The notes under the pieces were generated by a model. That model saw nothing but the letters and a program-made list of their open reading frames with translations, was not told the origin of the DNA and searched no databases. From Pseudoruegeria sp. SHC-113 (GTDB lineage: Bacteria > Pseudomonadota > Alphaproteobacteria > Rhodobacterales > Rhodobacteraceae), in the NCBI RefSeq assembly GCF_025376885.1, contig NZ_JAHUBR010000001.1, positions 2,480,001-2,544,000 of the forward strand: a stretch of 64,000 bases of DNA, read 5' to 3'. A program made the position numbers and the translations under genes. Below, in pieces: positions 55,713-64,000 of the stretch. The first letter of the stretch is position 1. Each line of letters starts with the position of its first letter.

Positions 55713-56717
55713 ATGGCCGCCGTGAACGCACCTTCCGGATACAGCCTCGTTGCCGATATCGGCGGCACCAACACCCGCGTTGCCCTTGCCAAAGGGCAGG
55801 TGCTGCAGCAAGGCAGCATCAAGCGCTTCCGCAACGCCGATTTCCCGGGGTTGGAGACGATCCTGCGCACCTATCTGGAAGGCGAAGGCATTGCCGCCTG
55901 CGCCGGGGCCTGCGTGGCCGCAGCCGGCCCGGTGCATGACGGCGTCGCCACGATGACGAACCTCGACTGGACGATCGACAAGCCGATGCTCACCCGCGCC
56001 ACCGGCGCTGGCACGGCGGCGATCCTAAACGATCTGCAGGCGCAGGGCCATGCGATCGGCCATCTCGCGCCGGATGTGCTGCGCCCGGTGATCGCCGCTC
56101 ATGGCGAGGCCAACGCGCCCGGCCCCAATGCCGCCAAGCTGGTGATCGGCGTGGGCACGGGCTTCAACCTTGCCGCCGTCTACGACACCGCGCAGGGCCG
56201 CCTCGTGACGCCTTCTGAATCCGGCCACGCGAGCCTTCCGGCCCGCACCGAAGAGGATCTCCGCCTCTGCACCTATCTTGAGACGATCCACGGATTTCCC
56301 TCCGTGGAAGATGCGATCTCGGGCCGGGGGCTCGAGCGGATTTACGACTGGCTCGGGCAGGAAGCCGGGGATCCGGCAGAGAAATCCGCCGCCGATATCA
56401 TGGCTGGTGCAAACGAAGGCTCTGATGCGCGCGGTGTGAAGGCCGTGGCTACCTTCACGCGGCTGCTGGGCTCCGTGGCGGGCAACATGGCGCTGATCCA
56501 CCTGCCCTTCGGCGGGATCTACCTTGTCGGCGGTGTCTCGCGCGCCTTTGCGCCGCATTTTGCCGCCCATGGCTTCACCGAAGCCTTCCGCGACAAGGGG
56601 CGTTTTGCAGGTTTCATGCAGAATTTCGATGTCACCGTGATCGAAGACGATTACGCCGCCCTCACCGGCTGCGCCCATCACCTTGCGGCACTGATGGACG
56701 GCGCTGGAGCGCTCTAA
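55713..56717 (+). CDS. glk: Glucokinase
   Basis: A 334-residue ROK-independent glucokinase of the E. coli Glk type. It phosphorylates glucose released by AglA and the GH1 enzyme. Landmarks are LVADIGGTNTRVAL (phosphate 1 motif), the sugar-binding NLDWTID and LNDLQAQGHAI (catalytic Asp), GVGTGFN, SESGHASLPART and the late YLVGGVSRAFAPHF. GAAAAGAGG precedes the ATG. It is the last gene of the rightward operon and is followed by a family A repeat. Confidence 0.94.
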   Translation: MAAVNAPSGYSLVADIGGTNTRVALAKGQVLQQGSIKRFRNADFPGLETILRTYLEGEGIAACAGACVAAAGPVHDGVATMTNLDWTIDKPMLTRATGAGTAAILNDLQAQGHAIGHLAPDVLRPVIAAHGEANAPGPNAAKLVIGVGTGFNLAAVYDTAQGRLVTPSESGHASLPARTEEDLRLCTYLETIHGFPSVEDAISGRGLERIYDWLGQEAGDPAEKSAADIMAGANEGSDARGVKAVATFTRLLGSVAGNMALIHLPFGGIYLVGGVSRAFAPHFAAHGFTEAFRDKGRFAGFMQNFDVTVIEDDYAALTGCAHHLAALMDGAGAL

Positions 56718-56743
56718 GAGAGACTCTTCTGGGCAAAGAAATT

Positions 56744-56822
56744 GCCCAACAGGCACTGTTGGGCCGCGCCGTCCCGCCCCCACGGGGCGGCGCGATTGCG
56801 CCTCCCCTCGGGACGGCGCTAC
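56744..56822 (+). repeat. Intergenic structured repeat, family A copy 3
   Basis: Hairpin 1 is identical to copy 1 (arms GCCCAACAG and CTGTTGGGC). Hairpin 2 is the best-formed of the set: the outer 11-base arms GCGCCGTCCCG and CGGGACGGCGC are perfect and enclose CCCC/GGGG and GGCGC-GATT-GCGCC stems. It lies between the convergent ends of glk and ackA. Confidence 0.82.
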
Positions 56823-56863
56823 CGTCTCTCATAGTTGCTTGTGCGGCCTATCAAAAAACACCC

Positions 56864-58015
56864 CTACCCCAGCAACCGCATCGCATGGCGGGCAATCACG
56901 CCCTCCTCGTCGGTCGGGATCACGAAAGCCCGCTTCGCGCAGCCCTCAGCCGTAATTTCCGGCCCCTTCGCCGCATTGCGCGCCGCATCCGGCGTGAATC
57001 CGAGCCACGCGCAGCCCTCTAGAATGGCCTGCCGGATCGGCGCGGAATGCTCCCCGATCCCGGCGGTGAAGACCAACGCGTCGATCCCGCCGAGCGCGGC
57101 AGCCATCTCCGCCACGCAAGCCACGGCGCGATAGACGAAAAGATCCACCGCCTCGCGCGCCTCAGGGGCCTCGCTTGCCAGCAGATCGCGCATGTCGCTT
57201 GAAAGCCCCGACACGCCCAGCAGGCCCGACTGACTGCCCAGCAGCGTCTCCAGCGTGCCCGGCCCGTAACCCTTCTCGCGCATCAGGTGCAGCAAAACGC
57301 CCGGATCGATGGACCCGCAGCGCTTGCCCATGACGAGCCCGTCCAGCGCGGTGAACCCCATGCTGGTGGCATGGCTCCGGCCCTTCAGCAGCGCACAGGC
57401 CGAAGCCCCGTGCCCGAGGTGCAGCACCACGGCGCGCTCCACGGGTTTCCCTGCAACCTCAGGCAGTTGCGCGGCGATATGCTCGTAAGACAGCCCGTGG
57501 AACCCATAACGAAGGATGCCCTCAGCAGTTAGTTCGCGCGGGATCGCGAAGAGCTGGGCGAGCCGGGGCTGGCTGCGGTGGAAAGCGGTGTCGAAACAAC
57601 CCACTTGAACGGCTTGCGGCAAGGCCGCCTGCGCCGCGCGCACCCCCGCCAGATTGTGCGGCTGATGGGCGGGCGCGAGCGGCACCAACGCTTCGAGCCG
57701 GGCCATGTCCTCCGGCCCCAGCACGCAAGGCGCGGCATAGTCGCGCCCGCCGTGGACGATGCGATGGCCCACGGCCACGATCTCCAGATCCGCCCCGCGC
57801 GCCAGAAGCGCCTCGATCACCCAGTTCAGCACGGCGCCGTGGCCCGCCTCGATGGGCAGGCCCGTCTCCTGGTCTTCTCCCGCCAGCACCACTTTCGGCC
57901 CGCTGCCGATGCGCTCTGCGAGGCCAGAGAGGATTTCCTTACCAGTATCAGCCGCATAGAGGCCGAACTTCAGGGAGGACGAACCCGCGTTCAGAACAAG
58001 GATCGCCGCGCTCAT
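56864..58015 (-). CDS. ackA: Acetate (acyl) kinase
   Basis: A 383-residue ASKHA-fold kinase that interconverts acyl phosphate plus ADP with the acid plus ATP. Landmarks are LVLNAGSSSLKFGLY, VGHRIVHGG, FDTAFHRSQP, the catalytic-region RYGFHGLSYEH, HLGHGASACAL and RCGSIDPGV. It is slightly shorter than E. coli AckA (400). The ATG overlaps the stop of the MaoC-Pta gene by four bases, so the two enzymes are made together. Acetate, propionate or butyrate kinases are hard to tell apart by sequence. Confidence 0.93.
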   Translation of the reverse strand: MSAAILVLNAGSSSLKFGLYAADTGKEILSGLAERIGSGPKVVLAGEDQETGLPIEAGHGAVLNWVIEALLARGADLEIVAVGHRIVHGGRDYAAPCVLGPEDMARLEALVPLAPAHQPHNLAGVRAAQAALPQAVQVGCFDTAFHRSQPRLAQLFAIPRELTAEGILRYGFHGLSYEHIAAQLPEVAGKPVERAVVLHLGHGASACALLKGRSHATSMGFTALDGLVMGKRCGSIDPGVLLHLMREKGYGPGTLETLLGSQSGLLGVSGLSSDMRDLLASEAPEAREAVDLFVYRAVACVAEMAAALGGIDALVFTAGIGEHSAPIRQAILEGCAWLGFTPDAARNAAKGPEITAEGCAKRAFVIPTDEEGVIARHAMRLLG

Positions 58016-59409
58016 GCCACACCTCCTGCCGCTCTGCGGCGCACGAAAAGCTGCGCCATGGCGGCAGAGGCCACGCGCGAGATCTCTCCATCGGCGCGGC
58101 TGGTGAGCATGATCGGCACCCGCGCGCCCAGCACCAGCCCGGCGCTGGCCGCCCCGGCCAGATACATCAACTGCTTGGCGATCATGTTCCCGGCCTCCAA
58201 ATCCGGTGCGACGAGGATGTCGGCCTGCCCTGCCACGGGCGAGACGATCCCCTTTGTCTGCGCCGCCGCGAGCGAAATAGCGTTGTCAAAGGCCAGCGGT
58301 CCGTCCAGTACCCCACCGGTGATCTGGCCGCGATCGGCCATTTTGCAAAGGGCCGAAGCTTCCACCGTGGAGGGGATGTTGGGCATGATCGTCTCGACGG
58401 CGGAGAGGATCGCCACCTTCGGCACCTCCACCCCCATGCAGCGCACCAGTTCGATGGCGTTTTGCACGATGTCGGCCTTTACGGCGAGATCGGGGAAGAT
58501 GTTGATCGCCGCGTCGGTGATGAAGAGCGGCTTCGGGTAGCTCGGCACATCCATCGCGAAAACATGGCTCATCCGCCGCTCGGTGCGCAGCCCCTTGGCG
58601 CGATCCACCACCGCGCTCATCACCTCGTCAGTGTGCAGCGCCCCTTTCATCAGCGCCTCGGCCTTGCCCGCGCGCACCAGCGCCACGGCCTCTTCCGCAG
58701 ACGCATGGCTGTGGGCGCTGTCCACCAGATCGACGCCCGCAAGCGAAAGCCCCTCGGCTTCGGCCACGGCACGGATGCGCGTTTCCGGCCCCACGAGCAC
58801 CGGCGTGATCAGCCCCATCTCCGCCGCCTGCAGCGCGCCCGCGAGCGAGACAGCATCGCAAGGATGCACGACGGCCGTGCGGATCGGCTCGAGATCATCG
58901 GTCGCCCGGATCAGCGCCTCATAGGCCCCGCCCCGGCGGCGCAGGTGCACCTCGGGCAGATCCACTTTCGCGCGGCGGATCTTCTCGGTGGGCGCGGTGA
59001 CTTCGGCCTCACCGGTGATCAGCGGCGTGCCATCGGCTCCTGCGCAGAGGCAATCGAAGATCACCCGATGGCCATCGGCGTGTTTTTCACGCACCGTGAC
59101 GCGCACCGTCACCGTATCGCCAAGCCCCATGGGCCCGTGAAAGCGCAGCGACTGGCCGAGGTAGATCGTGCCCGCGCCGGGCAGTTCGGTGCCGAGCAGG
59201 GTGGAAAACAGCGCCCCGCCCCACATGCCGTGGCCCACGATGCGGTGAAACGAATCCTCGGCCGCAAATTCGGCGTCCATATGCGAGGGGTTCACATCGC
59301 CGGACATCACCGCGAAGAGATCGATGTCGCGCGTGGTGAGCGTGCGGCTGAGCGTGGCGCTGTCGCCCGGCGAAATCTCGTCGAAGGTGCGGTTTTCCAA
59401 CGTGTCCAT
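58012..59409 (-). CDS. MaoC hydratase-like / phosphate acyltransferase fusion
   Basis: A 465-residue two-domain protein. Residues 1 to about 145 are a MaoC-like hotdog domain (DVNPSHMDAEFA with the hydratase Asp and His, then GHGMWGGALFSTLLG). Residues about 165-465 are a phosphate acetyl/butyryltransferase domain (DLEPIRTAVVHPCDAVSL, ALMKGALHTDEVM, DAAINIFPDLAVKADIVQNAIEL). The second half makes acyl phosphate from acyl-CoA for the adjacent kinase. The first may hydrate an enoyl-CoA or only bind acyl-CoA. The start is ATG 59409 behind CGGAGG; a TTG directly before it is less likely. Confidence 0.92.
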   Translation of the reverse strand: MDTLENRTFDEISPGDSATLSRTLTTRDIDLFAVMSGDVNPSHMDAEFAAEDSFHRIVGHGMWGGALFSTLLGTELPGAGTIYLGQSLRFHGPMGLGDTVTVRVTVREKHADGHRVIFDCLCAGADGTPLITGEAEVTAPTEKIRRAKVDLPEVHLRRRGGAYEALIRATDDLEPIRTAVVHPCDAVSLAGALQAAEMGLITPVLVGPETRIRAVAEAEGLSLAGVDLVDSAHSHASAEEAVALVRAGKAEALMKGALHTDEVMSAVVDRAKGLRTERRMSHVFAMDVPSYPKPLFITDAAINIFPDLAVKADIVQNAIELVRCMGVEVPKVAILSAVETIMPNIPSTVEASALCKMADRGQITGGVLDGPLAFDNAISLAAAQTKGIVSPVAGQADILVAPDLEAGNMIAKQLMYLAGAASAGLVLGARVPIMLTSRADGEISRVASAAMAQLFVRRRAAGGVA

Positions 59410-59664
59410 CAAGGCCTCCGGTTTGCCCGCGCCTTCAGCATGCGCGGCGTTCTCTTCGCTCTACCACATCCCGCGCTGCTCTGCGCCCGTGGCGTTTTCA
59501 AATTGCCGGGATCGGGTGGCGCGCCCATGACAGAGGTCAAGCCTTCCGCGTGACGTAGCGGCACCGGGCTTGGGCAGAAATTTCCACGCAATCGCAAAAG
59601 GCTGGACGGATGTCTTCAGTGCGATACTGTGGCGGCAATCTTGCTTCCGACGGAGACCGATGGA

Positions 59665-60054
59665 ATGGTTAAAATGATGATTTCGGCCGCGTTCACGACG
59701 CTGGCCAACGCGGTGGGGCTGCTCTTGGCCTGGCTGCTGCTGCCGAATTTCTCGATCGATTTCGTGTCCTTCGTGATCGTGGTGCTGCTGTTCACCGTGA
59801 TCACGGTGGTCGCGGGGCCGCTCTTGACGAAAATGTCGCTCAAGAACCTGCCCGCGCTTCAGGGCGGCGTGGCGCTTGTGACGGTGTTCGTGGGGCTGGT
59901 GATCACCAACCTGATCCTGCCGGGCCTGACCATTGGCGGCATCGCGAACCTGCTGGCGGCCACGCTGCTGGTGTGGCTGGGCTCGCTGATCGCGGCCATC
60001 GTGCTGCCGATGTATCTGTTCAAGGAAACGCTGGAAAAGCATAACGCGAAGTAA
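59665..60054 (+). CDS. Small four-helix membrane protein (phage-holin-family/YvlD-like)
   Basis: A 129-residue inner-membrane protein with about four hydrophobic segments: AAFTTLANAVGLLLAWLLLP, FVIVVLLFTVITVVAGPLL, GVALVTVFVGLVITNLILPGL and LLAATLLVWLGSLIAAIVLP. The FSIDFVSF and GLTIGGI turns recall the family-IV holin-like/YvlD membrane proteins, which despite the name are chromosomal and of unknown role. There is no phage gene nearby. I start at ATG 59665 because GGAGA lies upstream; an in-frame ATG at 59677 is also possible. Confidence 0.75.
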   Translation: MVKMMISAAFTTLANAVGLLLAWLLLPNFSIDFVSFVIVVLLFTVITVVAGPLLTKMSLKNLPALQGGVALVTVFVGLVITNLILPGLTIGGIANLLAATLLVWLGSLIAAIVLPMYLFKETLEKHNAK

Positions 60055-60098
60055 GCACTCGCAACAAAGTGCAGGCGTCGTGCATTAGAGCAAAGCGC

Positions 60099-60169
60099 CT
60101 GCCCGGGTGGGCGCGAAACGCGCCCGCCATGGGGCGGGCGGGCGCGTGCCCGCCACTAGCGTGACGGGC
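60099..60169 (-). repeat. Intergenic structured repeat, family B copy 2
   Basis: An inverted copy of 9184-9254. In the shared orientation the first hairpin has arms CCCGTCAC and GTGGCGGG with loop GCTA (one G-T wobble replaces a pair). The GC-rich palindromes match closely. It sits between the convergent ends of the holin-like gene and cobT, the same context as copy 1. Confidence 0.75.
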
Positions 60170-60173
60170 AGAA

Positions 60174-61211
60174 TTAGCCCTCCGACACCCCAGCTTCCGC
60201 GAAGGTCGCCATGCCCGAATGGCAGGCGACGGCCCCTTTCAGCACCTGAATGGCCAGCGCACCGCCTGAGGCCTCGCCCAGACGCATCCCCAGATCCAGC
60301 AGCGGCACCATGCCGAGCTTGGCCAGCGCCGCACCATGGGCCTGTTCGGCAGAGCCATGCCCCGCCACCACGTGATCCAGCGCATCAGCACTTTCGCGGG
60401 CGAGGCAGGAAAGCGCGGCAGTGCAGACGAAACCGTCCATGATCACCGGGATAGACAGCAGGCGCGCGCGCACCACCGCGCCCGCCATGGCCGCAAGTTC
60501 GCGCCCGCCGAGGCCAGCGAGGATCTCAAGCCCGCCCTGCCCCGGATTGGCCGCCACGCCATCGGCCACCACTTGCGCCTTCAGCGGCAGGGCCTCCTCG
60601 CTGATGCCGGTGCCAAGCCCCGTCCAGTCCAGCGCGCTGCCGCCGTAGAGCGCCAGGTAGATCGCCGCGGCGGATGTGGTGTTGGCGATGCCCATCTCGC
60701 CGACGACGAGCAGATCGGCCTGCGGATCCACCGCGTTCCAGCCCGCCGCGAGCGCTTCGAGCATGTCCGCGTCCGAAAGCGCGGGGCCTTGGGTGAAATC
60801 GGCCGTAGGCGTGTCCAGCGCGAGCGGGATCACCGACAGCGTGGCACCTGCGGCCTTGCAGAGCTGGTTGATCGCCGCGCCGCCGTGTTCGAAGTTGGCC
60901 ACCATCTGTACGGTCACCTCGCCCGGAAAGGCCGAAACGCCGCGCGCGGCCACGCCATGAATTCCTGCGAAAACAATGACCTGCGGGCGCTCCACCGACG
61001 GCTTTTCGGTGCCGCGCCAGCCGGCATACCAGATCGCCAGCTCTTCCAGCCGTCCAAGCGCGCCGGGGGGCTTTGTCAGCACGCCATTGCGTGCGCGCGC
61101 CGCTTGAGCGGCTGCGGCATCGGCCTGCGGCAGGGTCTTCAGCAGGGCAGACCACTCCTGCAGGGTTTTAGGCAGGGACGCGGCCGAGGACGCGGGCTGT
61201 GCTTGGCTCAT
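60174..61211 (-). CDS. cobT: Nicotinate-nucleotide-dimethylbenzimidazole phosphoribosyltransferase
   Basis: A 345-residue enzyme that activates the lower ligand base for cobalamin (alpha-ribazole phosphate formation). Landmarks are [19 protein letters not shown] (a conserved N-terminal block), [17 protein letters not shown], the substrate region [14 protein letters not shown], and the catalytic Glu in [16 protein letters not shown] near the C-terminus. The length fits. ATG 61211 follows GAAGGAGAGCCC. No cobS or cobC adjoins it, and I see no B12 box upstream. Confidence 0.94.
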   Translation of the reverse strand: MSQAQPASSAASLPKTLQEWSALLKTLPQADAAAAQAARARNGVLTKPPGALGRLEELAIWYAGWRGTEKPSVERPQVIVFAGIHGVAARGVSAFPGEVTVQMVANFEHGGAAINQLCKAAGATLSVIPLALDTPTADFTQGPALSDADMLEALAAGWNAVDPQADLLVVGEMGIANTTSAAAIYLALYGGSALDWTGLGTGISEEALPLKAQVVADGVAANPGQGGLEILAGLGGRELAAMAGAVVRARLLSIPVIMDGFVCTAALSCLARESADALDHVVAGHGSAEQAHGAALAKLGMVPLLDLGMRLGEASGGALAIQVLKGAVACHSGMATFAEAGVSEG

Positions 61212-61429
61212 GATATGGGCTCTCCTTCTTTCGCTCTCGCCTGCCTGTGTAGCGGTGCGCAGGCCGCGCGCCTAGCGGCAAAGGCGGCGCTTTGGTGGGC
61301 AACAACGCCGCGTCAGCCGCGCCACAGGTCGGCGCAGAAGCACGGGCAGCCGCGCGGCACGCATTGCCGCGGCAGCGCCAAACCGCTACGGCTCCCAACA
61401 GCCGCCCGGACCACGTGAAGGACGCCCCA

Positions 61430-62566
61430 ATGGCCCCAACATCGCATCGCCCCCTTGCCCCTTGCCTGCTGATGCTAGCCTGCTGCGCGGCCTCCGGTGC
61501 GGCGGCCAACAACGTGATCACAAATGCCACGCAGGACGCGGTGGACGTCGCGGCCACGGACACCGGTCTGCGCAGCGGCAATCTCATCGTTGCCCCGATC
61601 CCCTTCAGCAACGACACCATTGGCAGCGGCCTCGTGCTGGGCGCGGGCTACCTGTTCACCCTGCCCGGCTCCCGCCCCTCCGGCGTGGGGCTTGGCGGCT
61701 TCAAGACAGACAACGGCAGCGAAGCTTACCTGCTGGGCGGCAGCGTGGTGTTCGACGAAAACCGCTGGACGCTGGGCGCGTTGCTTGGGGAGGGCGACAT
61801 CAATTACGATCTTCCGGTGGTCGGCGATCTGGTGCTGCCGCTCAGCCAGCAGGTCGCCGGGGGCGCGGTGCGGCTGGAATATGGCTTCAGCGATCAGCTG
61901 AAGGCCGGGGGCGCAATTGCCTATCTCGATTCTTCCATCACGCTGGGCCCCGGCATCGACATCCCGGAGGTCCTGCGCCCGGATCTGGACGTCGATCTGC
62001 TCCGGCTTTCCTTCGACGTGGTGCACGACACCCGCGATGATACGTTTTACCCGACGCAGGGCACCTATCTGAACCTCTCGCTGGGCTTTGGCCACATTGA
62101 AGACGCGCTGTTTGAAGGCAAGCTCAAGATCAGCGATCGTGATTACCCAAAGATCGTGGGCAAGGGCTCGGCCTTCTGGGGCGTTGGGCAGAACGCGGTG
62201 TTCGGCGCGAACGCGACACTCTGCGGCACCAGTTCGGATGCGCCCTTCTTTGACACTTGCGGCGTGGGATTCGCGGATGGCCTGCGCGGCTTCTCCTCGC
62301 TCGGCGCGCTGGCGAATTACTCGGCCTCCGCGCAAGTAGAATACCGGGGCCGCCTGACGGAGCGCTTCGGCTATGTCGTCTTTGCCGGGGCCGGTGCCGG
62401 AGGCGATGAAATCGGGGATCTCTCCTTCGACAACGGCGGGCTGGCCGGGGGTGTGGGCTTGCGGATCCGGCTTTCCAAGGATTTCGGGCTGGATTACGCC
62501 ATCGACTACGCCCGCAACCTCGACGACGAGGAATTCCTCTACCTCTCGCTTGGGCAGAAGTTCTAG
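61430..62566 (+). CDS. Outer-membrane beta-barrel protein, BamA/TamA-like barrel without POTRA
   Basis: A 378-residue exported protein. A signal-peptide-like start (about 10-26) has several Cys and Ala. It resembles the bacterial surface antigen (Omp85 barrel) domain: alternating strands throughout, VVHDTRDDTFYPTQGTYLNLSLGFG (typical of the barrel N-part), DGLRGFSSLGAL (loop 6 RGF motif) and a C-terminal Phe after LYLSLGQ. No POTRA domain is present, so it is not BamA or TamA; it may be a transporter or lipase-linked barrel. ATG 61430 is preceded by GTGAAGGACG; the longer frame from 61292 is unlikely. Confidence 0.8.
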   Translation: MAPTSHRPLAPCLLMLACCAASGAAANNVITNATQDAVDVAATDTGLRSGNLIVAPIPFSNDTIGSGLVLGAGYLFTLPGSRPSGVGLGGFKTDNGSEAYLLGGSVVFDENRWTLGALLGEGDINYDLPVVGDLVLPLSQQVAGGAVRLEYGFSDQLKAGGAIAYLDSSITLGPGIDIPEVLRPDLDVDLLRLSFDVVHDTRDDTFYPTQGTYLNLSLGFGHIEDALFEGKLKISDRDYPKIVGKGSAFWGVGQNAVFGANATLCGTSSDAPFFDTCGVGFADGLRGFSSLGALANYSASAQVEYRGRLTERFGYVVFAGAGAGGDEIGDLSFDNGGLAGGVGLRIRLSKDFGLDYAIDYARNLDDEEFLYLSLGQKF

Positions 62567-62682
62567 GCCGGTTTTACGCCCATTTACAAAAGCGCAGGGC
62601 GCGTCGGCGGTCCCCTCAACCGAATACCGCTGCGTGCTATTGCAAGCGTGGGCAGGCGAGAGAACCGCCGCAGGAGCCGCGG

Positions 62683-63012
62683 TTAGCCGACGTCAGGCAT
62701 GTCGTAAAACGCGGCGGGCGTGATGATCTGGTTGACCTGCGACACCAGATTCCCGGCCTCGGCGCTCAGCTTGAGGAAGGCCTGCCATTCCGGATCCGCA
62801 GCCATCGCGCTGCGCCGGGCCGCCCGGTCTGCGGCGTCCTTGTAAACCCAGACGTGGACATAGGAATTGACGTCCCCTGTTTCGACCTGCCCGTAGAGCA
62901 GCGGCTTGCCCAGATGGCGGCTTTGGGCAGCATATCCATGCTCGGCATAAAGCTTGAGGTGCTTTTTGATCGTGCCGGGGCGGCAGGTGTAGGTGCGATG
63001 ATCAAAGATCAT
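62683..63012 (-). CDS. NIPSNAP-family protein
   Basis: A 109-residue ferredoxin-like (dimeric alpha-beta barrel) protein. The family start MIFDHRTYTCRPGTIKKHLKLY is followed by GKPLLYGQVETGDVNSYVHVWVYKDAADRAARR and DPEWQAFLKLSAEAG, all typical. Bacterial members are small cytoplasmic proteins of uncertain role, often beside catabolic genes. ATG 63012 overlaps the end of the TRAP small-permease gene and has GGAGACCTCTC upstream, so it is translated from the same transcript. Confidence 0.88.
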   Translation of the reverse strand: MIFDHRTYTCRPGTIKKHLKLYAEHGYAAQSRHLGKPLLYGQVETGDVNSYVHVWVYKDAADRAARRSAMAADPEWQAFLKLSAEAGNLVSQVNQIITPAAFYDMPDVG

Positions 63013-63499
63013 GAGAGGTCTCCAAAGCTGGGGGTCCAAGAACGAGGCGGATCAAATCCGCGAGGGAATACATCAGCATCACCGCGCCCGAGAGCGGGAT
63101 GGCGAGGTAGAAGAGCCGGACGGGCAAATCGAGGATCGGCGTCAGCGCAGTGGCCTTGAGGGTGAGCTGCAGCCCGTACCATGTCATCGCCGCGAGGAAG
63201 CCGAGGGACAGCAGGCCCGTCAGGATCTGCAAGGCCCGCCGCCGCGCTGGCGGCAGCGCCATCGGCAGCCAATCCACCTGGAAGTGATCCTTCTCGCGCC
63301 AAAGCGCTGCCGCGCCGGAGAAGACCATCCAGGCAAAGAGCCCCTGCACGATCTCATCGAACCAGGCGAACCCGGCCAGTTTGAACAGCCGCGCAATGAC
63401 GTTGACAAGCAGCAGCATGAAGAGCGCGGAAAGGCAGAGGATGGGCAGCCCGCGCAGCACGCGGCCAAGGATGCGGTCGGTTTGAGCAAGCACTGTCAT
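63002..63499 (-). CDS. TRAP transporter small permease (DctQ type)
   Basis: A 165-residue inner-membrane protein with four helices (about 14-36, 49-67, 87-107, 130-150). WFDEIVQGLFAWMVFSGAAALWREKDHFQVDWL is the DctQ signature region. It partners the large subunit encoded by the overlapping upstream gene to take up an organic acid or similar solute using the Na+ or proton gradient. ATG 63499 overlaps the large-subunit stop by four bases (ATGA). Longer open frames upstream are antisense artefacts. Confidence 0.92.
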   Translation of the reverse strand: MTVLAQTDRILGRVLRGLPILCLSALFMLLLVNVIARLFKLAGFAWFDEIVQGLFAWMVFSGAAALWREKDHFQVDWLPMALPPARRRALQILTGLLSLGFLAAMTWYGLQLTLKATALTPILDLPVRLFYLAIPLSGAVMLMYSLADLIRLVLGPPALETSHDL

Positions 63500-64000
63500 G
63501 GGCCCATCACCAGATTGGGGAGCCAGACAGAGACAGCAGGCACCGTCACCACCAGCAGCAGAACGAAGGCGATCCCGAGCAGATAGGGCATCAGCGCCTT
63601 GGACAGCCGCCCGACGCTCAGCCCGGCCACCGAGGACACAGCGAAGAGCACCATGCCCACGGGCGGGGTCAGCAGGCCGACCATAGAGCACATGATCATG
63701 ATCACTCCGAACTGGACCGGATCGACTCCGATTTCCGTCATGACCGGCAGGAAGAGCGGCACGGTGAGCACGATCACGGCGATGCCTTCCAGAAACAGCC
63801 CGAGGATCAGCAGGACAAGCACGACGATGGCCATCAGCACCGCCGGGTTCTCCGACAGCTCCAGCATCGAGGTGACAAGCTGGTTGGGCACACGCTGGTG
63901 CACCAGCATCCAGCCAAAGAAGCCCGCCGCCGCGATAACGAACATCACCCGGATCGTGTGCTGCAGAGTCTCCCAGAGGATCCGCGGCAGCTGGCTGGGC
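63496..64000 (-). CDS. TRAP transporter large permease (DctM type), 5' part cut by window edge
   Basis: Only the C-terminal 167 residues are in the window; the frame is open through base 64000 (PSQLPRILWETLQHTIRV...). Helices and the conserved MAIVVLVLLILGLFLEGIAVIVLTVPLFLPVM and MCSMVGLLTPPVGMVLFAVSS segments match DctM/SiaM-type large subunits. A Met at 63948 is internal, not the start. The binding protein DctP is not visible and may lie to the right. Here the large subunit precedes the small one, the reverse of the common order. Confidence 0.92.
   Translation of the reverse strand, partial: PSQLPRILWETLQHTIRVMFVIAAAGFFGWMLVHQRVPNQLVTSMLELSENPAVLMAIVVLVLLILGLFLEGIAVIVLTVPLFLPVMTEIGVDPVQFGVIMIMCSMVGLLTPPVGMVLFAVSSVAGLSVGRLSKALMPYLLGIAFVLLLVVTVPAVSVWLPNLVMGP

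Noticed and set aside
59665-60054. Phage holin, suggesting a prophage remnant
   Set aside because: The holin-family label covers chromosomal YvlD-like membrane proteins; no phage gene, integrase or att-like repeat is nearby.
61212-61429. Possible cobalamin riboswitch upstream of cobT
   Set aside because: No B12-box-like sequence on the minus strand within this gap.

Overview
The window is a high-GC, densely packed, ordinary chromosomal segment from an alphaproteobacterium. It is best matched to the Rhodobacterales (Roseobacter/Rhodobacter group). The grounds are gene order and family recognition, not a database search: a uppS-cdsA-dxr-rseP-bamA-skp-fabZ-lpxA-lpxI-lpxB block, an aglEFGAK alpha-glucoside operon with a divergent LacI regulator, an ackA gene paired with a MaoC-phosphotransacetylase fusion, and a GC-rich intergenic hairpin typical of that group. 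No rRNA, tRNA, IS element, prophage, CRISPR array or recognised defence island was seen.

Layout. Bases 1-4602 (minus) carry a fatty-acid oxidation cluster: two acyl-CoA dehydrogenases, a thiolase and a cupin cut by the window edge. Bases 4949-9609 hold an SCP2-like protein, a CoxG-like protein, two small secreted or lipoproteins, a glycosyltransferase-like protein, a MetY-type sulfhydrylase and an SMR exporter behind a guanidine-II (mini-ykkC) riboswitch. Bases 9738-16246 carry a SIMPL-domain protein, a large single-span envelope protein with a disordered linker, an M20 amidohydrolase, a lytic transglycosylase and MazG. Bases 16343-24147 hold an orphan FutA-like ferric-binding protein, an AT-richer nuclease gene, a nucleoside hydrolase, a GNAT, SelO, an EEP-family protein, a Na+/H+ antiporter and a Fur/Mur regulator.

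Bases 24270-36472 (minus) form the envelope and lipid A block: pyrH, frr, uppS, cdsA, dxr, rseP, a 46-residue membrane protein, bamA, skp/ompH, fabZ, lpxA, lpxI, lpxB. miaA diverges from pyrH. Bases 37617-44955 hold an AraC regulator and a peptide/opine-type ABC transporter with a Tat-exported binding protein and a fused double ATPase. Bases 45260-46493 hold a second transglycosylase and ssb.

Bases 46718-56717 are a complete alpha-glucoside module. aglE-F-G-A-K run leftward. aglR, a GH1 beta-glucosidase and glucokinase run rightward. The shared 303-bp gap has LacI-type operators next to both first genes. The pathway is uptake (AglEFGK), hydrolysis (AglA, BglA) and phosphorylation (Glk). Bases 56864-64000 hold ackA, the MaoC-Pta fusion, a small membrane protein, cobT, an outer-membrane barrel protein, a NIPSNAP protein and part of a TRAP transporter.

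The most notable non-coding content is the guanidine-II riboswitch and three families of structured intergenic repeats, mostly at gene 3' ends and often between convergent genes. One family shows a visible compensatory base-pair change. I found no convincing undescribed multi-gene system; the strongest leads are listed as findings.
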